DNA from: Alteribacter aurantiacus DSM 18675
Lineage (GTDB): Bacteria; Bacillota; Bacilli; Bacillales; Salisediminibacteriaceae
Reading direction: 5' to 3'
Assembly: GCF_000429705.1 (NCBI RefSeq)
Contig: NZ_AUCJ01000011.1
Coordinates: 1 to 64,000 of the forward strand
DNA length: 64,000 nucleotides
Both the position numbers and the translations under genes were made by a program. Under the pieces are notes generated by a model. The model was not told the DNA's origin and did no database searches. It saw only the letters and a list, made by a program, of their open reading frames with translations. Within the stretch, counting starts at the first letter, position 1; each line of letters opens with the position of its first letter. Shown here in pieces: positions 15,252-23,103 of this stretch.

Positions 15252-16697
15252 TTACTTTTTCTTTTTGTCGTACTGCATGTATGCCACTGTTGTTTGCAAG
15301 TACTCTTCCACGCCGTATTTTCCATCGGCCCCTCCAAGACCCGACTGTCTCCATCCAGCGTGATAGCCTTGCAGAGCCTCGAAGTGTTCACGGTTAACAA
15401 ATACTTCACCAAACTTCAACTCATTGATCGCTCTCATGACTTCATGATAGTTCTCAGAAAAAATAGAGGAAGACAGGCCATAAACAGAGTCATTCGCAAG
15501 GGCAATCGCGTCGTCTAAGTCTTTGTAAGTGGCGATCGGTAAAACAGGACCAAAGATCTCTTCTTGCAAGATATCCATTTGCTGCTCCACGCCTGTAATG
15601 ACCGTTGGCTCAAAAAAGTACCCTTTATCCATGTCCGCTCGTTTCCCACCAGTTAACACACGCGCTCCATCACTTTTTGCTTTTTCCACAGCCTCTTCCA
15701 CATCTTTCACTTGGTCTTCGCTCACAAGTGGACCAAAATCCATCCCCTCTTCCAATGGGTTCCCATAACGGAGCTCACTCATTTTAGACGTGATTTTATC
15801 GATAAATCGATCAGCAATGGATTCATGAACATACACACGCTCTGCATTGGTACACACCTGTCCCGAGTTAATGATTCTTGACTCAATCACCTTATCTACT
15901 GCCAAGTCTAGGTTTGCATGCTCGGTTACGATGGCCGGTGCTTTTCCTCCCAGCTCCAAGTTTACTTTCACAATCTTTTTCGATGCTGCTTCCATCACTT
16001 TTGATCCCGCCGGGAAGCTTCCTGTCAAACTGACCATCCCTACTTTTTCATTGGAGGCAAGCTCGTCTCCAACTGAAGATCCGGAACCGGTCACAAGGTT
16101 GAAGACCCCTTTTGGCAGGCCTACATGTTCGTGAAGAAGTTCGGTGAATTTGATTGCAGTCAGAGGTGTCTGCTGACTCGGTTTAATGACGACCGTACAC
16201 CCGGTTACAATGGCTGGTGCCACTTTCCTGGCAAGCACCATCATAGGGAAGTTCCACGGAACAATGCCTGTCACGACGCCAATTGGTTTCTTTAAAACAA
16301 TGATATTCTCATTCGGGCTGTCACTTGGTACAACATCGCCCTCCACTCTTCTTGCAAAGCCTGCCATGTATCGAAAATACTCTACCGTTGTTTCAATCTC
16401 TTCTTTTGCAAACGCCAACGTTTTCCCTTGTTCGTCTGTTAATAATCGTGCGAAGTCGTCCACGTTTTCTTCAAGCTTATCGGCTATGACATTTAAATAC
16501 GACGCACGCTCAACTGCCGGCGTTTGTTCCCAGCTTTTTTGTGCTTCAAACGCAGCTTCGATCGCCTTTCTAGCATCACTTTCGGTCCCTTTTACCACTT
16601 GTGAGATCGTTTCTTCTGTTGCAGGATTAATCACGTCAATCATGTCAGTGGAATCGCTCTTTACAAACTCGCCGTTAATGTAGATCGTATTCGTCAA
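15252..16697 (-). CDS. aldA: Lactaldehyde/glycolaldehyde dehydrogenase (AldA-like)
   Basis: A 481-residue NAD-dependent aldehyde dehydrogenase. Catalytic residues are in place: Glu near 248 in NLELGGKAPAIV and Cys near 282 in NSGQVCTNAERVYV; the coenzyme segment GIVPWNFPMMVLARK is intact. The C-terminal VNREHFEALQGYHAGWRQSG and LGGADGKYGVEEYLQTTVAY closely follow E. coli AldA, which oxidises L-lactaldehyde and glycolaldehyde to lactate and glycolate. I prefer TTG 16697 because GGAGG lies 8 bases before it; GTG 16706 overlaps that site. Monocistronic. No fucose or rhamnose genes are nearby, so the physiological aldehyde is not fixed. Confidence 0.85.
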   Translation of the reverse strand: MTNTIYINGEFVKSDSTDMIDVINPATEETISQVVKGTESDARKAIEAAFEAQKSWEQTPAVERASYLNVIADKLEENVDDFARLLTDEQGKTLAFAKEEIETTVEYFRYMAGFARRVEGDVVPSDSPNENIIVLKKPIGVVTGIVPWNFPMMVLARKVAPAIVTGCTVVIKPSQQTPLTAIKFTELLHEHVGLPKGVFNLVTGSGSSVGDELASNEKVGMVSLTGSFPAGSKVMEAASKKIVKVNLELGGKAPAIVTEHANLDLAVDKVIESRIINSGQVCTNAERVYVHESIADRFIDKITSKMSELRYGNPLEEGMDFGPLVSEDQVKDVEEAVEKAKSDGARVLTGGKRADMDKGYFFEPTVITGVEQQMDILQEEIFGPVLPIATYKDLDDAIALANDSVYGLSSSIFSENYHEVMRAINELKFGEVFVNREHFEALQGYHAGWRQSGLGGADGKYGVEEYLQTTVAYMQYDKKKK

Positions 16698-16832
16698 ACC
16701 TAGCACCTCCGCATATTTACTTACTAAATGTTAGACACCTTTATCAATACCCGATTAAGAGCGGTTAAAACAGCAAGGGATAACTGCATAGCCATCATCG
16801 TAAGGATGGAGTGTAGTAAATAAGTTGAAGAA

Positions 16833-16952
16833 AGGTGTAGCCGGAATATTCTTCGCTTTCCGCGGCGGTGCCGGCGAGCCTCCTCACTTCGCTTGCGGGG
16901 TCTCTCCTAGCTCCCACGGCCGCAGGAGTCTTCGAACATTCCGGCTATACCT
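16833..16952. repeat. GC-rich dispersed repeat, copy A
   Basis: A 120-bp element with imperfect terminal inverted repeats (16833-16851 with 16934-16952, 17 of 19 matching). The inside holds the family core (CTTTCCGCGGCGGTGCCGGC ... GAGCCTCCTC ... TGCGGGGTCTCTCCT ... CCGCAGGAGTC). The surrounding 16707-17077 has no gene. Confidence 0.7.
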
Positions 16953-17077
16953 ATTCACATGTCCTAGTTCATATCGCTTGTGATTAATAATTGCTTACCG
17001 GTTCATACTGTCGGGTATCTTCCCTTTCCAAGATAAAGGGAGGTATTTCTAATGAAGAAGAACATTCTAAAGAAATC

Positions 17078-17117
17078 AAAAAAGCCAGCTCTAAAGGACT
17101 TGTCCTTTAAAACCAGC
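17078..17117 (-). terminator. Terminator after the MrpR-like gene
   Basis: AAAGGAC/GTCCTTT stem extended by GCCAGC against a partly matching arm, with a T-run on the minus strand at 17077-17083. Confidence 0.6.
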
Positions 17118-17145
17118 TTCTGTTCAGAGAATCTTCTACACTCAT

Positions 17146-17841
17146 TTAACAGTCATCGTACAACTCTTTCAATGTCTCCATGTTCATGAAGTCTTTCACT
17201 GCCCAATGGCTCTTTACGTTAAACTCTTCGCAAACCTTTTTGATTTTCGGGTTATCTAACGTTCCCCCTTCTTTTTCAAGAAGTTGCTTGGCACGGTATA
17301 GCATGCCGCTTCGGACAATGGTTTTTGAATTGATTCGGCTTGAAATACGTTTGACACTTTCCAAATCGCGAATCATTTCAATACGGTTGTAAATCGTATA
17401 CTGACTCACCTTTTTTGCATGCTTGCGGTTGGTCTTCCCTGTTTTTAAAATAAACTCAGTCTCCCGAGAATCAGGCATCTCAACTGTCGTTTTCACATTT
17501 TTCGTCTGTGTCATTTTCCCGTTTTTCTTCACGTATTCATTCTCTTCATAAGCCTCTTCAATAAGCGCGATCGTTTCGTCGTCCAATTTCACACGTCGAG
17601 GTTCATCCGGATGCTTATCATCTGTGACGACAACTTCCTTTGCCAACTTGTCTACATCGTGAATGGTTAAATTGCGAATCTCTGATACTTCTGTTCCTTG
17701 AACACTATTGAACAATAACTTAATAATAATGGCATCTTGTTTATTAACAAGATGACTGACAATCACATCAATCTCGGCTTTTGTTAAAAATTTTACTTGT
17801 TTTTTTGTTTGAACGAGCATCTCCATATTATTATTCCCCAT
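17146..17841 (-). CDS. Integrase-fold DNA-binding protein, MrpR-like
   Basis: A 231-residue protein resembling the catalytic half of tyrosine recombinases (LTKAEIDVIVSHLVNKQDAI, NSVQGTEVSEIRNLTIHDVD, then strands VVVTDD and RRVKLDDETIALIEEAYEE). It lacks the usual N-terminal core-binding domain, and the expected His-x-x-Arg box is replaced by a NSKTIVRSGMLYRAKQLL segment. This combination recalls the MrpR/YopR family, in which an integrase fold serves as a repressor in phage SP-beta, with chromosomal relatives. There are no phage genes around it. It is probably a regulator rather than a recombinase; the MrpR link is by recalled similarity, and a degenerate integrase remnant is the alternative. 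Confidence 0.6.
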   Translation of the reverse strand: MGNNNMEMLVQTKKQVKFLTKAEIDVIVSHLVNKQDAIIIKLLFNSVQGTEVSEIRNLTIHDVDKLAKEVVVTDDKHPDEPRRVKLDDETIALIEEAYEENEYVKKNGKMTQTKNVKTTVEMPDSRETEFILKTGKTNRKHAKKVSQYTIYNRIEMIRDLESVKRISSRINSKTIVRSGMLYRAKQLLEKEGGTLDNPKIKKVCEEFNVKSHWAVKDFMNMETLKELYDDC

Positions 17842-17933
17842 AAAACCCCTAACCCTTATTCATAATAATCTATTCTTCTTTCATTATTTCATGTTATCCC
17901 TTTTGTTTCCACATAAATGCCCAAACAGGAATA

Positions 17934-20318
17934 TCATACCTTTTCTAACGGCTTTGAACGATTTGATTGGAGCAAATGAAAACACTTTTCTTTTACTAAC
18001 GGTTTAGAAATATAATAACCTTGAATTTTTTCACAACCCATTCGTTGGAGCATCAGAAGGTGCTCCTTCGTCTCAACCCCTTCAGCAACAACAACCAACC
18101 CTAATTTTCGTTTCATCGAAATTAAAGAATCTACAAGTGTATAGTGCTCATTGGCTTGCTCCATCTTTCTTAGAAAGAGGCGATCCAGCTTGACCCCATC
18201 AAGAGGTAAACTATTCAAGTAGTTCAGGGAGCTATATCCCGTGCCAAAGTCATCTAAATAAACCGTTACGCCCATGTCTTTTAGCTTTTCAATGGACTGC
18301 CCAGTCTCTTTTTGACGCCTCATTAGGGTTGTTTCAGTGAGCTCAATAATGAGTAATTCCGGGTCAAAATCCGCGCGTTCGATTCTTTCTTTTACAAAAT
18401 TGTGAATATCTGTTTGCTCCATATGCTTCATGGAAATATTCACTGACAGCATCACCGGTTCATGAAGCTTTCCATTCCATTTGGCCACTTCTCTACACCC
18501 AGTATCCATGACCCATTCTTCAAGGTGGGCAATCTCTCCGATGTCTTCTGCTATCGGAATAAACTCTGCGGGGGAGATTAATCCAATTTTAGGATGATTC
18601 CAACGGACGAGAGTCTCAACAGCACAAAAATCATTTGATTTGGTGTTTAAGATTGGCTGATACACTAAGAATAGCTCATTGTTTAAAATGGCATGAGGGA
18701 GGTCTTGTTCGAGTATCTTCTTTCTCTCCAACTGGTCCCTCATCTCCGGCTTAAAGATTTGGATTTGATTTCGTCCATTGTTTTTTGATTTGAACATTGC
18801 GTAGTCTGCATAGTTCACAATGGTTGATCGCTCTTCGCCAGTGATGGCGTGAGCAACCCCCATACTCGGGGTCATGTAGCAAAGCCTTCCACCTACATGA
18901 ATCGGCTCAAAGAAATCTTGAAGAAATTCCCGGCACTTTTCAAACATGAGATTGTGGTCATGACCTTGATAAATCAAGGCAAATTCATCGCCACCAATTC
19001 GAGCAATCGAAAACCCCTTCTTAAATCGATTTCTCATTCTCCTTGCCAGTTCCTTTAGGAGTAAATCACCGTATTCATGGCCATAAATATCATTGATTCG
19101 CTTAAAGTGATCGAAGTCGATCATAATAATGGAAAACGGTTCTTCTACCTTATCCAATTCGTCAAAAAATCCTCTACGATTTCGTAATCCCGTAAGATCA
19201 TCGTGGTATGCAAAGTGTTGGATTTGTTCTTGGGATTTTTTCGATTCCGTTTGATCCTTCAGTATGGCATAAGCAGCAGTTTGGGACTCGGCTTTTAGTG
19301 GAAGAAGTGTCACTTGGAAGTATCGATCATCAGCTGTATAAAGGTGAAATTCGCTCCCTTTTCCCCCAAACGCTTGCTTTAAGTATTTCGTTACTTGAAC
19401 GTATGTACGAGACGTTAAAACATCTTTTAACAGCAAAGGGGAATCTGAGGTTAACCCTGTATGACGAATTGTCTCTTTGGCTTTTTCATTCATCCGGATG
19501 AACCGCTCTTGTTTATCAAGAGCAAAAACAGCGTCAGGATGATTGAAAAATAAAGAGTGGTATTCCGCACGGTTTGTCAGCAAATCAAGTTTGGTTTTTT
19601 TCCTTTGATTATCCCCAAACAAATCAGGAACGAGAATAAGAACAATCAAAGCAACAATGTTTACCAGTAAGGAAAAGAAAATAGAATCAAAGCTTAAAGT
19701 GAAATTCGTCAGTTCTTGACCTGCAGTTAACGAAGCTTTTATCACATTCGGTATGCTTGTAAGTGCAACACCGATTGTAATGGCACCGACAATGTGCCAC
19801 CTTCTTATTTCATCCTGCTCCGTCTCATTGTTTAAGATGAGAAGAAACCTTAAAACGGCTCCAGCGATGCAACAAACCAATAGATAGCTATAAATCAGAA
19901 TGAGTCCATTTGCGTCCAAGGTGTCTATAAATGCCAATGCGTACAAAGAAACGTCCAATACGTAAATCAACGTACCTATCATGGCGCTGCCTATTAAAAA
20001 CTGCGCGGATGATATCTCAACCTTCGCCCCCATAGCTAGAGCAACCCATAAGGCAGAACACGTTAAAGGAATGGTCATAATCATTAGCAAAACAGCTGTT
20101 CCTGACAACGACACTGTTCCTTCAGACAAAAGAGTTAGAGGATGTACAATCCAAAAAGTCACCCCATATTTCGTTACAATGGCAAGCTGCTTTTTTTTCG
20201 TATAGTCCTTAAAAGCCAGGCGGTGCTTGATGCACATAAAGCATGTCCAAATACATAGAAGGTAAGCTGTTGCAAGAAAGGAGACGGCAATTTGATTTAG
20301 AATAGCAACATAGAACAT
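17934..20318 (-). CDS. Membrane MHYT-like/PAS/GGDEF/EAL cyclic-di-GMP protein
   Basis: About 794 residues. An N-terminal block of seven hydrophobic helices (1-250) has the spacing of an MHYT sensor but lacks its Met-His-Tyr-Thr motifs. A PAS domain follows (YHSLFFNHPDAVFALDKQER), then a GGDEF domain with DLTGLRNRRGF and an intact GGDEF in RIGGDEFALIY, then an EAL domain with AVETLVRWNHP (ETL for EAL, Glu kept), NIS, ELTE, DDFGTGYSSLNYL and EGVET. Both cyclase and phosphodiesterase activities appear possible. The start at 20318 follows AGGAGG; the longer frame from 20378 has no site. It would set c-di-GMP levels in response to a membrane signal. Monocistronic. Confidence 0.88.
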   Translation of the reverse strand: MFYVAILNQIAVSFLATAYLLCIWTCFMCIKHRLAFKDYTKKKQLAIVTKYGVTFWIVHPLTLLSEGTVSLSGTAVLLMIMTIPLTCSALWVALAMGAKVEISSAQFLIGSAMIGTLIYVLDVSLYALAFIDTLDANGLILIYSYLLVCCIAGAVLRFLLILNNETEQDEIRRWHIVGAITIGVALTSIPNVIKASLTAGQELTNFTLSFDSIFFSLLVNIVALIVLILVPDLFGDNQRKKTKLDLLTNRAEYHSLFFNHPDAVFALDKQERFIRMNEKAKETIRHTGLTSDSPLLLKDVLTSRTYVQVTKYLKQAFGGKGSEFHLYTADDRYFQVTLLPLKAESQTAAYAILKDQTESKKSQEQIQHFAYHDDLTGLRNRRGFFDELDKVEEPFSIIMIDFDHFKRINDIYGHEYGDLLLKELARRMRNRFKKGFSIARIGGDEFALIYQGHDHNLMFEKCREFLQDFFEPIHVGGRLCYMTPSMGVAHAITGEERSTIVNYADYAMFKSKNNGRNQIQIFKPEMRDQLERKKILEQDLPHAILNNELFLVYQPILNTKSNDFCAVETLVRWNHPKIGLISPAEFIPIAEDIGEIAHLEEWVMDTGCREVAKWNGKLHEPVMLSVNISMKHMEQTDIHNFVKERIERADFDPELLIIELTETTLMRRQKETGQSIEKLKDMGVTVYLDDFGTGYSSLNYLNSLPLDGVKLDRLFLRKMEQANEHYTLVDSLISMKRKLGLVVVAEGVETKEHLLMLQRMGCEKIQGYYISKPLVKEKCFHLLQSNRSKPLEKV

Positions 20319-20727
20319 GACTTTCCTCCTGATTCTTAAGACATAATATAAGATACATTTTACCACAAATTTCTCCATTATTTGCGAGCAATTTCAAACT
20401 TTAAAATTCGCTCATTCCATTCCTTTGTTATGATAATCCCATAAACACACGGGGTTTCTTACCGATATGGATAAGGACCAATGAACGCTTTCGTTTCATG
20501 GCTTTTATAAACAAAAAACAACGCATATGAATGAGAAAAGGAAAGATTGGCAAGGCTACTCTTGATTAAATGTTTGATCTTTTTTTTGAACGGATATAAG
20601 ACATACATAATCTTCATTTTCTTTGCTTACAGGAGGTTGCATGCGAGCATTGGTGTTCACTCCAATTGTGGAAATGAACAAATTGAAAACATGGTTACGA
20701 AATTAACCTTACAAAAAAGGAGAATGC

Positions 20728-20934
20728 ATGATGACAGGAAAAGATGACGCTCCAAAATATACGGAGCACATGGAAAAAGGATTAAGACAAAATCACGGAA
20801 TTGGGCATGATAGTTTAAATGCCAACTTGGATAAGAAAATTGAAGTAGAAAAAAGCCGTGAAAAAGATCACAAAGAAAGTCAAAAAATCGTGAGAGAGGT
20901 CTCAAATGACCTTCACCACTCCAGAGAAAGATAA
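20728..20934 (+). CDS. Small charged hypothetical protein
   Basis: A 68-residue very hydrophilic protein, MMTGKDDAPKYTEHMEKGLR ... ending REVSNDLHHSRER, rich in Lys, Glu, His and Asp. I do not recognise a family. AAGGAG (20717-20722) precedes two adjacent ATGs at 20728 and 20731. It is followed by a clear terminator, which supports it as a real gene. The composition suggests a small stress or spore-associated soluble protein, but that is only a guess. Confidence 0.6.
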   Translation: MMTGKDDAPKYTEHMEKGLRQNHGIGHDSLNANLDKKIEVEKSREKDHKESQKIVREVSNDLHHSRER

Positions 20935-20943
20935 GCTCCCCCC

Positions 20944-20978
20944 AAGCTGTCCCGATTAAAAGGACAGCTTTTCTTTTT
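20944..20978 (+). terminator. Terminator after the small charged gene
   Basis: AAGCTGTCC (20944-20952) pairs with GGACAGCTT (20962-20970), followed by a T-rich tail. Confidence 0.8.
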
Positions 20979-21060
20979 TTATCTCATTAGATGTTTAGCT
21001 ACCCGAAAAATCAGGAACAAGCAGAGTAGAATCACATTCTAATCTTGGAGGGATTGTAAA

Positions 21061-21372
21061 ATGGCAAACACACAGCAACAAGCAGAAGAGAAAGTACAAG
21101 CCATGCCCGAACAAAAGAAAGAAGAGATTTTAAGTAGCTTCGACCGCTTCCAAGGATACCTGGCTGATAAGATTGAAAAAGGAGAAAAAATTGGCCTAAG
21201 TGAAGAGCAGATTGCTAAAGGAGCAGAACGTGTAGCTGAGTATTTAAAGAATCACGAAGATCCAAAAAATACAGAAGAGAAGTTGCTTCAAGAAATGTGG
21301 AAAGTAGCCGACGATGACGAAAAGCATCAGATGGCTCACGTCCTTGTGAAATTAGCAAAAAAAGAAGGCTAA
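21061..21372 (+). CDS. DUF3243 family protein
   Basis: A 103-residue acidic, helical cytosolic protein of the DUF3243 family (YmfJ-like). Family features are SSFDRFQGYLADKIEKGEKI, GLSEEQIAKGAERVAEYL and the DPKNTEEKLLQEMWKVADDD segment near residue 75. TTGGAGG precedes the ATG. The function of the family is unknown. The gene is directly followed by a MITE-like element that starts 8 bases after the stop codon, so its original terminator may have been displaced. Confidence 0.82.
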   Translation: MANTQQQAEEKVQAMPEQKKEEILSSFDRFQGYLADKIEKGEKIGLSEEQIAKGAERVAEYLKNHEDPKNTEEKLLQEMWKVADDDEKHQMAHVLVKLAKKEG

Positions 21373-21380
21373 TAATCGAT

Positions 21381-21619
21381 TAGAGGCTGAGACATAAAGA
21401 AAGTGTTTAGAGTTGGATCCGAACAATTCGCTAGTAGAGCGGATGAAATATACGTAGACTCCTGCGGGATGAAAAGCGAAGGTGAGACCCCGGAGGGCAA
21501 AGCCCGAGGAGGCTCAACCGCTTCCCGCGGAAAGCGAAGTATATTTCAGTAGCGGTGTATTAGCACCGCATACCATTGTTCGGATTCATTCATAGTTAAC
21601 ACTTCTGTCCCAGCCTCTA
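21381..21619. mobile_element. MITE-like element with terminal inverted repeats, long copy
   Basis: A 239-bp non-coding element. The left end (TAGAGGCTGAGACAT...AAAGTGTTTA) is inverted at the right end (TAACACTTCTGTCCCAGCCTCTA). Inside lies a copy of the GC-rich dispersed repeat (CTCCTGCGGGA ... CCCGCGGAAAGCG). A shorter copy with the same ends occurs at 25057-25201. It carries no transposase, so movement would need one supplied in trans. No convincing target duplication is visible. Confidence 0.7.
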
Positions 21620-21628
21620 CTCTTTTCA

Positions 21629-22924
21629 TTACAATGTATTGGTCTCATCATTTAAATGATCCGCTGTTACAGCAAGTTGATGGACAGCTTCGTTCATCTC
21701 ATCAATCACAGCTGAAATGAAAGATAGCTCTTTTTCTACGTTTGAATTTTGTTCTCTCGCCCTCTCCGTCTCCCCAACAATGTGAGTGAAAAACTCGTTC
21801 GCTTCGGATAGTCCTCCGTTACTCGTTTCTACAAGTCCGTCGATTTTTTGAGCGTACTCAGAAACAGTCCCAACTCTTACTTTTGTTTGGGCAACGAGTC
21901 CAGATACATCACTTACGGATACTTTTGTTTGTTCCGCAAGCTTTCTCACTTCTTTAGCAACGACATTAAACCCTCTGCCCGCATCACCTGCTCGGGCTGC
22001 TTCAATTCCTGCATTTAAGGCTAGCAGGTTCGTTTGATCTGCAATGGACTGAACGATCGTGACGATGCGATTGATTTTTTCTGACATGTCTTTTAGCGAT
22101 TCAATTTCAGATGATATTTCTTCCATATGATTTCGTATCGTTTTAATCAGCTCGTACTGTTTACCAAGCTTTAACTGCCCTTCTTTTGAAAGGCTGTCCA
22201 CACGGCCGGATGATTCAGCACCACTTCGGCTAAAGTCTACAACATCTTTCACCTTGCCTCTTAAGTCATCAATGGATGCACTTGTTTCCTGTGATAAAGC
22301 TGCCAGTTCTTCTGATGTACCACTTACTTTTCCCTTTAAAGCCTGTTCTGCCGCAAACCCTTCGTTTCGAATTCGTTGATTCTCCACCTCGTACGCTTCT
22401 AATACGAGCTGTTGCTCGATGTTTAGGATTTTGGACACAACCAACAATGTTTGAAACCTTTTATTCGGTTCAGCAATCTCTTCTTCCAACACGCGTCCAA
22501 TGGATTGCAATAAATCTTGAAACGCACACATATACCACTTTGTATCCAGTCCGATTTTCACATGAACGCGGGCAATGGTTATTCGTTGATCAATGAACGC
22601 TTGATCAATCGTACCTTCGAACATCTCTTCAATGTGTTTTCGTAACGTACTCTTTAGTCTCGAAAATGAACTATGAGTATCAATCGTCTTAGTAAGCTGA
22701 CTGTTCATCGAAAGGTTTTTATAGAACTGATCTACAATAGTCTCAATATGCTTCGCTATATATGGTTGGACCCCTTTTATAATGGCAAGGTCTTCTTCCT
22801 GCAAATCAATCATTGAAAGCTGGAGCTTCACTTGATCTGAAACGTCGATCTTCCCTTGATGGAAAGAAACCTCTTCCCTTTGTTTTGAATTTGCTTTGAA
22901 CAACTGTGGAATTTTCATCATCAT
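21629..22924 (-). CDS. hemAT: HemAT-type haem aerotaxis transducer
   Basis: A 431-residue soluble chemoreceptor. Residues 20-180 form a globin-coupled sensor with the proximal haem His at 121 (ARVHVKIGLDTKWYM) and a Tyr at 68 in DQFYKNL, where HemAT uses Tyr to hold oxygen. Residues 200-425 are a methyl-accepting signalling coil with the highly conserved hairpin tip DQTNLLALNAGIEAARAG then GRGFNVVAKEVRKLAEQT. It senses oxygen and drives CheA/CheW. There is no membrane helix, as expected. Three consecutive ATGs lie at the start. A sigma-D-like promoter lies about 50-70 bases upstream, in line with motility control of hemAT in B. subtilis. Confidence 0.93.
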   Translation of the reverse strand: MMMKIPQLFKANSKQREEVSFHQGKIDVSDQVKLQLSMIDLQEEDLAIIKGVQPYIAKHIETIVDQFYKNLSMNSQLTKTIDTHSSFSRLKSTLRKHIEEMFEGTIDQAFIDQRITIARVHVKIGLDTKWYMCAFQDLLQSIGRVLEEEIAEPNKRFQTLLVVSKILNIEQQLVLEAYEVENQRIRNEGFAAEQALKGKVSGTSEELAALSQETSASIDDLRGKVKDVVDFSRSGAESSGRVDSLSKEGQLKLGKQYELIKTIRNHMEEISSEIESLKDMSEKINRIVTIVQSIADQTNLLALNAGIEAARAGDAGRGFNVVAKEVRKLAEQTKVSVSDVSGLVAQTKVRVGTVSEYAQKIDGLVETSNGGLSEANEFFTHIVGETERAREQNSNVEKELSFISAVIDEMNEAVHQLAVTADHLNDETNTL

Positions 22925-22970
22925 TGCCCCTTAACCGTTTTGATGGTCTCAGCCATCCCCTCTCCTAAAC

Positions 22971-22998
22971 CTATCGACAAGGTACACCCTTTTATTTA
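22971..22998 (-). promoter_or_regulatory. Sigma-D-like promoter of hemAT
   Basis: On the minus strand TAAA, 16 bases, GTCGATAG, close to the sigma-D consensus TAAA-N14-16-GCCGATAT (two mismatches in the -10 box). Confidence 0.6.
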
Positions 22999-23049
22999 GG
23001 AATACAGGTAAAACGATCATCCCACAGTTGATAGTTGTTATTATTAAAC

Positions 23050-23094
23050 AAAAATAAGACTCGTAAAAAAGGCTGTCTCCTTCTTTACGAGTCT
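23050..23094 (-). terminator. Terminator after the transglutaminase-like gene
   Basis: AGACTCGTAAA (23058-23068) pairs with TTTACGAGTCT (23084-23094); the minus-strand tail is TTATTTTTG. Confidence 0.8.
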
Positions 23095-23103
23095 ACTTCT
23101 CTC

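Noticed and set aside
16186..16683. A 165-codon plus-strand frame across aldA
   Set aside because: Antisense of a well-conserved dehydrogenase, Ser/Thr/Phe-rich with no family likeness.
21381..21619. Structured regulatory RNA (riboswitch) downstream of DUF3243
   Set aside because: The inverted ends recur at 25057-25201 in another context and orientation, which fits a repeat element better than a riboswitch.
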